Shown piece after piece: positions 1 through 6,925 of a stretch of 14,261 nucleotides of DNA (positions within the stretch are counted from its first letter, which is position 1; each line of letters opens with the position of its first letter). The translations under genes and the position numbers were made by a program. This DNA is from Brachionus koreanus (taxonomy: Eukaryota; Rotifera; Eurotatoria; Ploima; Brachionidae). Below the pieces are notes generated by a model. That model saw nothing but the letters and a program-made list of their open reading frames with translations, was not told the origin of the DNA and did not search any database. The DNA is taken from contig PJRA01000196.1 in assembly GCA_016987375.1 (NCBI GenBank), positions 146,646 to 160,906 of the forward strand, read 5' to 3'.

Positions 1-2267
1 CTGTTAGGAATATTTTTGTAATTTAAAATTGTAGCTTATCATAAGCTGTTCTGAATTTTTGTAGTGATTCATTTGGTCTTTTAGAGAAGTAATCGTGGAT
101 TTCTTTTGCGATTAGTTCATGTTCTATTTTATCAATTTTAAGCACTTTGTGTATAGTATCAATGCTTGTTTTGAGTGGAAAAAATTTTATAATTCTCAGA
201 ATCCTGTTTTGCATTTTTTGTAGTTTAAGCTTTATTTTTTCTGTCCCCGAGTTTAAAATAATGAAACAATAGTCAAAAAGCGAGCGGATTAGAGTTTTAT
301 AGAGGGTTAAATTGATTCTTAGGGATGAACTCCATTTAAAGCTTTTAATTTTACGAATTAGATTCATTTTTGACGTCTGTTTCTTAATGACGTCTTGTAG
401 ATGTGCTGTGTAGGCAAGTTTTGGATCCAGTTTAATACCTAAAAAGGTTGGATTTTGCTCAAGTGGTACCTCTTCTTGTTCAATTTTAACATTTAGCTTG
501 TATTTTCTTTCGTAGTTTTTTCTAGCACCAGCCCTTGTGAAAGTAGTGTGACATGTTTTTGTTTTATTTATTTTGAAGCCCCATTTTTTGCAAAACTCCA
601 CGATTTTGTCTATTGCATTTTGAAGGATACGCTCAATTTCTTTTTTAGAGGTTCTTGTGATCCATATACAAAGATCATCGGCAAACAGAGCAATTTTTAC
701 TTCCTTTGGTAGACAGTAGGCAATATCACTAAAGAAAAGAATAAATAAAGTCGGTGAGAGACAACTGCCTTGAGGGACCCCACAAGTTATTGACTTCTCA
801 GATGATAAGGTTTGATTGTGGCAAACTTGGAATGATCGGTCATTTAGGAAGTTTCTGGTCCAGTTTAGCAACAAGCTATGGATATTTAGGTCTCTTAATT
901 TAGCTATCATGCCACGATGGGATGTTTTATCAAAGGCCTTTTCCAAGTCGAAAAAAATAGCTCCGGTTAATTCATTTCGATTGAAGCCATCAACGATCGA
1001 TTGATTAATTCTAAGAATATGGTCTTGTGTACTTTTGTTTCTCCTGAATCCAGATTGACTTGGCGGAAGAATCTTTTCTTTTTCTGACCACGTTTGTATT
1101 TTAGTGTTGATTATTTTCTCGAGCCATTTCACCAGGCAGTTTAAAAGCGAAATCGGTCTGTATGATGTTAAATTGTCAGGTGGTTTATTTTTTTTCAATA
1201 TCATGACTATTTTTGATTTTTTCCATATTGATGGTATGTATCCGAGTCTGAGAGAGGCATTGAAAATTGCATGGATCGAGCTTAATGTGTTAAAGGGTAG
1301 ATTTTTGAGAACTTTATTAGAGATGCCATCGAAACCAGGTGACGCTTTTGTTTTGGTTCCAGTTAATGAGTCAATCATTTCTTTTGGTGATATGCTCATT
1401 GCATGGTTATCTTCGTGTAGATATGTACCTGTGTCTTCAATGTCATTCATGTAATCCAACAGTGGTGAGTTGTCGGTGAAGATACTGACTAAATTTTCTG
1501 CAAATAAATTTGAAATTTCTTGGCAGTCGTTCGTTAAGTTGTTGTACTGATCTCTGATTGATAATTTTTTCCCAAAAACTAGATCAGTTGTTCGGCATAT
1601 ACTATTCAATAGTTTCCAGTGCTTTGTCTGCGACTGGTTGAAGTTTTTTAGTTCAATTAATTCTCCTTCAAGTTTGGTTGATTTATAAACTCGTATTTCT
1701 TTCTTTAGTTTCCTCTCAATCATATTAAAAAGTTTTTTGTGAACAGGATTGTTCGAGTTTTTATAAAGTTTTCTGAGTTTTCTTTTTTGTTTGATCTGAT
1801 TTAAGATGTCAATTGGGACTTGGACCATTTGTTTTTGAGCATTTTTTATTTTGAATTGTATGGTTGCTTCAGTAAGTGCTGACTTTATATTATGTGTTAC
1901 TGATGCAACTTCCTGATCGAGATTTGGTTGATTACTTAGATCACTTTTTTTGACTTCATCCTGCGATTTTTTGGATAAGATCTCTTTAAATTTTCCCCAG
2001 TTAATTATTTTGAATTCACGCTGTTCGACTTCTAGATGAGACAGACAAGTAAATATAGGCTGGTGGTCACTGATCACATCGGGTAAGACTTGAAAACTGT
2101 CGAAGTGTTTAAATAGTTGATTTGAGCAAATCGCTAGATCTAGGATGTTGTTGCTTCGCCTGTAAGTTGGTGTGCTGTCATTTAGAATAACTAGGTTGTG
2201 CCGTTCGATCATAGTCTTAAGAACAGATCCTTTAGTGTTTTCGGTTGTACAGTGCCATTCAAAACTT
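1..2267 (-). mobile_element. 5'-truncated non-LTR (LINE) retrotransposon
   Basis: The left end of the window is a LINE lying on the minus strand. Its coding frame starts inside the endonuclease domain, so the 5' untranslated region, any first ORF and most of the endonuclease are missing. The 3' untranslated region and tail would lie to the left of base 1 and cannot be seen. The element-like reading frame can be followed upstream of the first Met to about 2267 (peptide ending FEWHC...GSVLKT before the Met), exactly where the inverted-repeat copy at 2268-2420 begins. The truncation point and the repeat edge therefore coincide. Loss of the 5' end is the usual outcome of target-primed reverse transcription. 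No RNase H domain follows the reverse transcriptase, which fits Jockey/CR1-like clades better than I-type elements; the clade is not settled. Confidence 0.93.
23..2212 (-). CDS. LINE ORF2: endonuclease C-terminus plus reverse transcriptase
   Basis: A 729-residue open frame encodes the retrotransposon enzyme that nicks the target and copies the element RNA. Residues 1-55 are the tail of an APE-type endonuclease, with the NDSTPTYRR segment, the ILDLAI strand and the SDHQP motif at 48-52. A linker rich in Lys follows (about 60-270). The reverse transcriptase spans about 275-640: SPGFDG at 291-296, SYRPISLL at 350-357, SGFRRNKST at 387-395, the first catalytic Asp in FFDLEKAFD (D422), GVPQGSCLSPTLF at 478-490 and the FADD box at 510-513. 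All three catalytic Asp are present. A thumb/connection region runs to the stop (KLQF). There is no RNase H or C-terminal zinc knuckle. The Met at 2212 is not the natural start: in-frame element-like coding continues upstream to about 2267, so this is a 5'-truncated ORF. There are no internal stops, which suggests a young copy. Confidence 0.95.
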   Translation of the reverse strand: MIERHNLVILNDSTPTYRRSNNILDLAICSNQLFKHFDSFQVLPDVISDHQPIFTCLSHLEVEQREFKIINWGKFKEILSKKSQDEVKKSDLSNQPNLDQEVASVTHNIKSALTEATIQFKIKNAQKQMVQVPIDILNQIKQKRKLRKLYKNSNNPVHKKLFNMIERKLKKEIRVYKSTKLEGELIELKNFNQSQTKHWKLLNSICRTTDLVFGKKLSIRDQYNNLTNDCQEISNLFAENLVSIFTDNSPLLDYMNDIEDTGTYLHEDNHAMSISPKEMIDSLTGTKTKASPGFDGISNKVLKNLPFNTLSSIHAIFNASLRLGYIPSIWKKSKIVMILKKNKPPDNLTSYRPISLLNCLVKWLEKIINTKIQTWSEKEKILPPSQSGFRRNKSTQDHILRINQSIVDGFNRNELTGAIFFDLEKAFDKTSHRGMIAKLRDLNIHSLLLNWTRNFLNDRSFQVCHNQTLSSEKSITCGVPQGSCLSPTLFILFFSDIAYCLPKEVKIALFADDLCIWITRTSKKEIERILQNAIDKIVEFCKKWGFKINKTKTCHTTFTRAGARKNYERKYKLNVKIEQEEVPLEQNPTFLGIKLDPKLAYTAHLQDVIKKQTSKMNLIRKIKSFKWSSSLRINLTLYKTLIRSLFDYCFIILNSGTEKIKLKLQKMQNRILRIIKFFPLKTSIDTIHKVLKIDKIEHELIAKEIHDYFSKRPNESLQKFRTAYDKLQF

Positions 2268-2420
2268 AATAAAAGAATACTAGATATATATATTTTTTAT
2301 TTCGTTTAGTGATTATCATTCTTTTAGAACTATTACAGTTTAACATCATTATTTTGTCCCGTATAGGCGAATGTCAATTAATTACTGAATAAACTTGACT
2401 TGACTTGATAAAGTTTAGTG
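2268..2420 (+). repeat. Inverted-repeat copy A (153 bp) with (CTTGA)3 tail
   Basis: This 153-bp segment recurs in reverse complement at 4807-4954. By eye the two are identical along their whole length except that copy A has three CTTGA units and copy B has two. The shared block begins AATAAAAGAATAC and ends ATAAAGTTTAGTG; flanking sequence differs on both sides. Near its 3' end an AATAAA signal runs straight into the CTTGA repeats, the look of a retroposon 3' terminus. Inside the block GTTTAGTGA occurs at 2304-2312 and again at 2413-2421, as a target duplication would. No RNA polymerase III A or B box was seen. Confidence 0.9.
2313..2412 (+). mobile_element. Probable short retroposon 3' end nested in copy A
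   Basis: About 100 bp lie between two GTTTAGTGA direct repeats (2304-2312 and 2413-2421). The segment ends with ACTGAATAAA, three CTTGA units and TAAA. A short microsatellite tail plus 8-9-bp flanking direct repeats is typical of a severely 5'-truncated LINE or a SINE inserted by target-primed reverse transcription. The same insertion, with the same flank, is in copy B, so it predates the duplication that made the pair. It may belong to the LINE at 1-2267, but that element's own 3' end is outside the window. Confidence 0.5.
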
Positions 2421-2488
2421 ACATTTGTCACATGGACTTCGAGATAATGATCCCTTTTAGCCCATCATTTGAATTTTTTTTGTCTGTT

Positions 2489-3110
2489 TCATAGTTTGCT
2501 TACAACTTCATTGGATTTTTTTTTGAATATTTCATTGTTATATTTTTCCAGAGCTTTACATATGTATTTATTTGTCAAGTGATATAAACAATTCATGATT
2601 GGTTCAAGGTTTACTAACTTATAAATTTCAGTTGTTTTAATGTCTCTAGGTTTGTTGAAGGAGTACTTTATGGCTATTTGTTGTATACCTTCTAATAAAT
2701 TTTGATTATTTTTGGTTATGACTTGTGGAGCAAAAGGAACATAGTAGATAATTGGTCTAATTAGTCCTTGTATGTGATCATTTTTATTCTACTAGATGCT
2801 GCCCAATTTTTTCCACTGATTGATTTGATCATGTTTAGACGCCGAGTAATTCGGTCTATTTTTTACTCCTTTTTTCTTTTGTAAAAATTCAAAATTTTCA
2901 AATTTGAGGGTTTAAACGAAAGCGGAGGCTATTCGGACAAACCCAGGGGCATTACCCCACAATTATTTATTAAAAAAAAATGTTGGTCCAAGGACACTGC
3001 TCTGTGGTACACATGATTCGATTACTGAAATTAAAAAAATAGCATTGCTATTTATACTAAATTTTATAAGAATATTGCTATTGTAATTAAAGAAAGATAA
3101 TTTTGTTATT
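2489..3110 (-). pseudogene. Decayed LINE reverse transcriptase fragment
   Basis: Conceptual translation of the minus strand gives pieces of a second reverse transcriptase in the order expected. At about 3110-2975 there is an LSFFN...ISVIESCVPQSSVLGPTFF stretch, a degraded GVPQGSVLGP box. At about 2865-2489 lies the thumb/C-terminus: DRITRRLNMIKSIS..., then LIRPIIYYVPFAPQ, LLEGIQQIAIKYSF and a stop at 2489-2491. This tail aligns in order with the thumb of the intact LINE (LIRSLFDYCF..., LQKMQNRILRIIKFF). The copy is dead: the FADD segment between the two pieces is missing (about 2870-2975 holds unrelated sequence), a one-base frameshift lies near 2765, and the invariant Gly of the VPQG box is Ser. 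The VLGP box differs from the CLSP of the intact element, so it is a different subfamily or an older copy. Confidence 0.8.
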
Positions 3111-3676
3111 TGTCAAAAAAATGTCAAAAATATAATTGAATTATCATATAAGTATATAAATAAATAAATCAGTTCTTGTTTTTTTTTTTAGGATAATCTA
3201 AAATAACACTCATTTAGAACATTTGGAGAAAAAACTGGTTCCAAAAACTTACCTTATTATTATTATATTTATTATTTATTTGTATTATTGTACCGAGCTA
3301 TAGTTCCTTCCTATTAGAAGAATAAAAAGCTTTAAATAGTCAAACTCAATCAAGTTGAACTTAACGCTATACAAATCATTGATAAGATCGATTACTGTTT
3401 TATCATAAAAAGCGTCTTTTTTGAATAATATGTGAAAATTAACTTGCTATTTCGTAATTAAAATCGAAATCTAGCTACTTAGATTGATGCTATTTAATTA
3501 GAGAGCCACGCTACTATTGAAAGGGACATATTATTGTTATATTATATTATTGTTAAGTATATTTAAAAAAGTTAAATAAATTCTAGACTTTAAATTGTAT
3601 CTGTTTTATTTATTTAAATTTTGATTTTTTAAAAAATAATGCTTAATTTTAATTAATTGTTTAAATTAGAACATAA
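3111..3676. other. Non-coding AT-rich spacer, lectin gene 3' side
   Basis: No gene, RNA or coherent coding-like frame was seen on either strand. The stretch has short A/T runs, a TAAATAAATAAAT run near 3157, a T10 run near 3180 and a TTATTATTATTATATTTATT low-complexity patch near 3255-3280. Its right end holds the likely 3' untranslated region of the lectin-like gene. Confidence 0.6.
3605..3614 (-). promoter_or_regulatory. Poly(A) signal of the lectin-like gene
   Basis: On the minus strand two overlapping AATAAA hexamers (AATAAATAAA) begin about 63 bases downstream of the lectin-like stop codon at 3677-3679. They are the first canonical signals after the stop, so they probably direct cleavage of that transcript. 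In so AT-rich a region chance occurrence cannot be excluded. Confidence 0.55.
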
Positions 3677-3978
3677 TTAGCATTTTAGCTCGCATAGGAC
3701 GATATTGTATGAAAGCAAATGCCAGTCATGAAATCCTCTATGCCTCTTATGAACTATATCATAAAAATCAAAAGAAAAAAGCTGAAGACCACCTTCTGGT
3801 TGAAGAGGTGAATAAGTTTTGTCCCAAACAGAAAAAGTCAAGGGACTATCATCAATCCATCTCCATTGATTTGTTTCTAATGATTTGTACAATCCCAGCC
3901 AGTATCCACTCCATGGCTTTATTATGTAACCATTGTAATATTCATAGGAAGGATTCATGAATTTTCCTCCTACAAACC
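3677..3978 (-). CDS. C-type-lectin-like protein, exon 2
   Basis: This exon encodes residues 103-202 of a 202-residue secreted protein, the second half of a C-type lectin-like domain. The acceptor is AAATAAATAG just before 3978. It restores the frame set by the phase-1 donor of exon 1 and makes a Trp codon across the junction (...NFFR-W-FVGGKF...); two nearer AGs would create an in-frame stop. Domain landmarks: GYWLGL at 127-132 (the WIGL strand), WRWIDDSPLTFSVW at 141-154 (the WxW..G....W core) and HDWHLLSYNIVLCEL at 186-200 (the WND..C.....ICE region). The calcium-binding WND is WHL and the expected third Cys is Ser192. EPN/QPD is replaced by QPE, and its place is uncertain. Only C198 and a terminal C202 occur here. 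It is therefore a divergent domain, probably not a calcium-dependent sugar binder. Confidence 0.88.
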
Positions 3979-4079
3979 CTATTTATTTAAAAAAATATTG
4001 AAAATTTTAAATTGATAAATTTGATTTAAAAATAATTTTTTTTCTTAAAAAAATGGTTAAAATTTAAAAATAAATTTAC
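3979..4079 (-). other. 101-bp intron of the lectin-like gene
   Basis: It begins GTAAAT after a phase-1 T at 4080 and ends AAATAAATAG before 3978. It is extremely AT-rich with a T-rich tract 10-20 bases before the acceptor. Joining these sites gives one uninterrupted lectin-like frame, which is the main support. Confidence 0.8.
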
Positions 4080-4386
4080 ATCTAAAAAAATTAGTATCGG
4101 TTGCACTAGCTGCAACAGGTAAATGAGCACCAAAGGACTGACAATAATTTTCAGCATCAATCCAATTCATTTGAATGTCAGCAATTGCATAGTATTTAGA
4201 AGTACCAGCACGTTGAATAAAACCAAAAGATGCTGGATTTGAACATGCTGACAAACTATTACCAAAACTTCTAGTTTTAAATGAATTGTTAAAAACTCGA
4301 CCAAAGCTTGGAGATGGTAATGATTTCTGCTGATGTTGACAGAGTATTAACTGTACTAAATTTAATATTGCTAGAAATTTAAGCAT
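4080..4386 (-). CDS. C-type-lectin-like protein, exon 1 (signal peptide)
   Basis: This exon encodes residues 1-102. Residues 1-17 (MLKFLAILNLVQLILCQ) are a typical short signal peptide: one Lys, then a hydrophobic core, then a polar region. The product is therefore secreted. A Ser/Asn-rich linker follows, then C48, and the lectin-like domain starts around 60. WIDAENYCQSFGAHLP at 75-90 matches the family's WxxAxxxCxxxGAxL helix, with C82 as the first domain Cys. C82 should pair with C198 in exon 2. C48 has no obvious classical partner other than the extra terminal C202. The ATG has A at -3 and starts a signal peptide, so it is a convincing start. The frame ends at a GTAAAT donor. The gene sits between two near-identical inverted repeats. 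No ligand can be deduced; such proteins are often immune, egg-coat or mucosal. Confidence 0.9.
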
Positions 4387-4806
4387 TTTTAAAATTTTTT
4401 CTTAAATGCTTTAATTAATTTCAATTTATCAAATTTATATTGAATTTTATTGAAATGTTGGATTAAAAAATTCGTTTCATTTAATTTACTTATGGAAAAA
4501 AAAATAAATATTGAATTTCGAATAAAATAATTTCTAATATTATTAAATCTATCTTTCAAACTATTTTCTTGTTTCTAAAAGAAAATATTTATTGTCAAAT
4601 ATTTATTGATTATTCTCTTTGGAAAAAAAATTTAAGAATTAAATGTTGAATTTTTTCAAAAAATTTCTTCTATTTTAAACATACGGTTATTTTTTTTTAA
4701 ATGAAATTAATTTGAAAATAGTAAGAAAAAAAATGACAAAAAAATTTGAAATCAAAAAATTTTTATTATTTATTTCTTCTTCATCCAAACTTCTTAAGTA
4801 ATTAAG
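4387..4806. other. Non-coding spacer upstream of the lectin-like gene
   Basis: This AT-rich stretch has many A and T runs and no coherent frame on either strand. It should hold the promoter of the minus-strand lectin-like gene, but no core promoter element can be distinguished from background. Its right edge meets inverted-repeat copy B. Confidence 0.55.
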
Positions 4807-4954
4807 CACTAAACTTTATCAAGTCAAGTTTATTCAGTAATTAATTGACATTCGCCTATACGGGACAAAATAATGATGTTAAACTGTAATAGTTCTAAAA
4901 GAATGATAATCACTAAACGAAATAAAAAATATATATATCTAGTATTCTTTTATT
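4807..4954 (-). repeat. Inverted-repeat copy B (148 bp) with (CTTGA)2 tail
   Basis: Read on the minus strand, this matches 2268-2420 base for base except for one missing CTTGA unit. It carries the same internal pattern: GTTTAGTGA at 4918-4910 (minus) and GTTTAGTG at 4814-4807 (minus), bracketing the retroposon-like 3' end. Its outer end (minus AATAAAAGAATAC) falls about 93 bases after the NRBP-like stop codon and holds that gene's first AATAAA. Confidence 0.9.
4949..4954 (-). promoter_or_regulatory. Candidate NRBP poly(A) signal inside repeat copy B
   Basis: Minus-strand AATAAA lies 93 bases beyond the NRBP-like stop codon. No AATAAA occurs between the stop and this point. It is the first six bases of the inverted repeat, so a repeat edge seems to supply the 3' processing signal. 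Confidence 0.45.
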
Positions 4955-5047
4955 GTTTTAAAACATTTTTTCTAAAAGGAATTAGCTATTTACAATCAAT
5001 TAAATAAAAAAAAAAAAAAACTAATAATTCTCACTGGATAAATTCAA

Positions 5048-6130
5048 TTACTGAATTACAAACTCTTTGATAGTTCTGATAAACAAATCTGCAATTAAAC
5101 CATGGTCATTGGGATTAATCAATCCCTGGTCAATTAGCTCATTTGCTAAATGTGTGCTAATATTTTCAAGCTTAGAATCAAATGTGTATTCGTTGTCGGA
5201 CGAACTGCATATTAAGTTCAAAAACTCGTCTTGATTAGGCCCCAGCGAGAAAACTTTAGATCTAAGATCATCATCGCACTCTGGCTTAAAATAATTCAAA
5301 AAACTAATTGGAAATACGGACGTTAGACTTCGACTTAATCTATCATCAAATACCAAGTCAACAGTCAATTGAATTTGAGAATCATAGTCGAGGATTTTTA
5401 TATTGCACTCTTCTTGTTTGACTCGACGATTCTCTATGGGATACTTGAACAGAGCAGGGTCTTCTTTGGCAACTTGATCGCTATTCTCGATCATATCCAA
5501 ACAGCTTGTTGATCCACTGCGTTCATAGCCAACCATAAACGATGATCTTCGATCAATGATCTGTTTTTGTTGAATGACAAAGTCCAAACAAGAAGTGGAT
5601 GATACTGAGCGAAGTTTATAGCTCGAAGAGCACGACGTCAATCGCTCTTTGTTCCTAAACAGTCTAGGGTACAAACCAGAACGAATGTCCTCTAGTATGC
5701 CAAAAAAATCTTGGGGTATTTTTAAATTTGTGTACTGGGTTAAAAATGTCAATGATAGTTTTCTTTTTTCCGAAAAGCTACTAAATTTGATTTGATTTAG
5801 CGAGCTTGTTTTGCTTAAACTTGTTTCCGAAATGGTTTTTTGTATTTGTGGCGGTGTGTAATTACTGGCCGAGAGTTTACGTGGTCGCTCTTCATTCTGA
5901 AATATGCTAAGTATTGAAAAAACACTTAGCACTTTGAGACTGTAGATACAGTTTATGTACGGATGATTCCATATGGTGTGTATGTTTGAATCTCCTGAAA
6001 AACACTTGAAAACAAACTCTCTTGGCTCTGGGTCACTCACAAATCGTATCAGATTGAAGTAGTCTTCGATTAGTTGTTGTTCGTGAATGTTGTCGAACAT
6101 TTTATTCAATATGCCGAATTGGATGGACAA
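5048..6130 (-). CDS. NRBP-family pseudokinase, exon 2 (C-terminal half)
   Basis: This exon encodes residues 277-636. It opens at an acceptor with a pyrimidine tract (TTTTCTTTTGTGCCAAG) and its first codon is TTG (Leu), so it is a phase-0 continuation of exon 1, not a start. EQQLIEDYFNLIRFVSDPEPREFVFKCF (about 294-319) is the last kinase-domain helices, and IWNHPYI matches the family's FHP..F turn. A Ser-rich insert follows (about 360-410). FGILEDIRSGLYP (about 419-431) matches the LEDVRNGIYP signature of NRBP proteins. The end (about 517-634) fits the conserved NRBP C-terminal domain: ECNIKILDYDSQIQLTVDL, FDDRLSRSLTSVFP and NISTHLANELIDQGLI. Two STSCLD repeats occur at about 454-460 and 484-489. 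The first AATAAA after the stop lies in repeat copy B. Known NRBP1 and NRBP2 are cytoplasmic adaptors linked to ER-Golgi trafficking, Elongin BC and TSC22D partners; that role is inferred from family only. Confidence 0.85.
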   Translation of the reverse strand: MSIQFGILNKMFDNIHEQQLIEDYFNLIRFVSDPEPREFVFKCFSGDSNIHTIWNHPYINCIYSLKVLSVFSILSIFQNEERPRKLSASNYTPPQIQKTISETSLSKTSSLNQIKFSSFSEKRKLSLTFLTQYTNLKIPQDFFGILEDIRSGLYPRLFRNKERLTSCSSSYKLRSVSSTSCLDFVIQQKQIIDRRSSFMVGYERSGSTSCLDMIENSDQVAKEDPALFKYPIENRRVKQEECNIKILDYDSQIQLTVDLVFDDRLSRSLTSVFPISFLNYFKPECDDDLRSKVFSLGPNQDEFLNLICSSSDNEYTFDSKLENISTHLANELIDQGLINPNDHGLIADLFIRTIKEFVIQ

Positions 6131-6925
6131 CTTGGCACAAAAGAAAATAATTAATTTTAAATTAGAATTTATTTTTAGAAAAATTTTGAATAAATTTAAT
6201 TTAAATCTTCTTTTAATGATCTATTAATTTTTCATTAAAATTTGTTGTTCACTATCTTCTTTTTTGTTTCATATCACTTTTGTTATTTTTATTTAACAAT
6301 TTTTAGAAATTTTTCGAAAACTAAGCAAAACCAATTGCTAAATCAAAAAGTGGAAAAAAAACCACTCAAGATTGATAAATAGCTTTGTGATCAAGTGATC
6401 AATGTTGAAATTTACTGCATTCAAGCTTTCTATTTAAAATAATATAAATTTTTATAGATTTTTATTTAAACTTCTCAATGTGTAATTTTTTTAATTGTTC
6501 AAAACAAAGTTTAAGCCCCATGGACAGTTAAATATCCATTTTACAATTAAGTAAAAAAATAATTTTAGTTCATTTTTAAAGGTAATTTACTTATTTTTTA
6601 AAATTAAAATAAATGAAGTGTTAATTAGTCTATTAGACAAAGACACTAGTCTTTTGATTAGCCTTGGAATTGAAAAAAAAAAATTGTTTATCGACTAAAC
6701 TACATAACTTAATCGAATTAATATTGCAACTTAGAAAACTAAGCTAAACAATTATATAGCATAACCTAGCACTCACATGTGCGTTTTTATAAGGTTAGAC
6801 TCATCGAAACATGCGTCTTTTAAGCTTAAGATTTCCACTTTAAACAATGTAAGCTCTTTCTCTCAAACAAATAATAAACTGTTTAACAATCAAAGGATAC
6901 TCTTTTTAGTATCCCTTGACTGAAA

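Noticed and set aside
816..1454. Open frames on the plus strand at 816-1004 and 1104-1454
   Set aside because: They lie opposite the LINE reverse transcriptase, have no recognisable domain, and are shadows of its strong minus-strand frame.
3709..3960. Plus-strand frame of 83 codons
   Set aside because: It is antisense to lectin-like exon 2, which has clear domain motifs and a matching exon 1.
3959..3972. Nearer acceptor AGs for lectin-like exon 2
   Set aside because: With the phase-1 donor either one creates a TGA codon at the junction; only the AG at 3979-3980 keeps the frame open.
2268..4954. The inverted-repeat block as a proven DNA transposon with long terminal inverted repeats
   Set aside because: No target duplication is visible outside the repeats and there is no transposase inside; kept only as one hypothesis.
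6128..6130. TTG at 6128-6130 as an alternative start for a separate 360-residue protein
   Set aside because: It directly follows a good splice acceptor, is in phase with the NRBP exon 1 donor, and the joined product follows the NRBP domain order.
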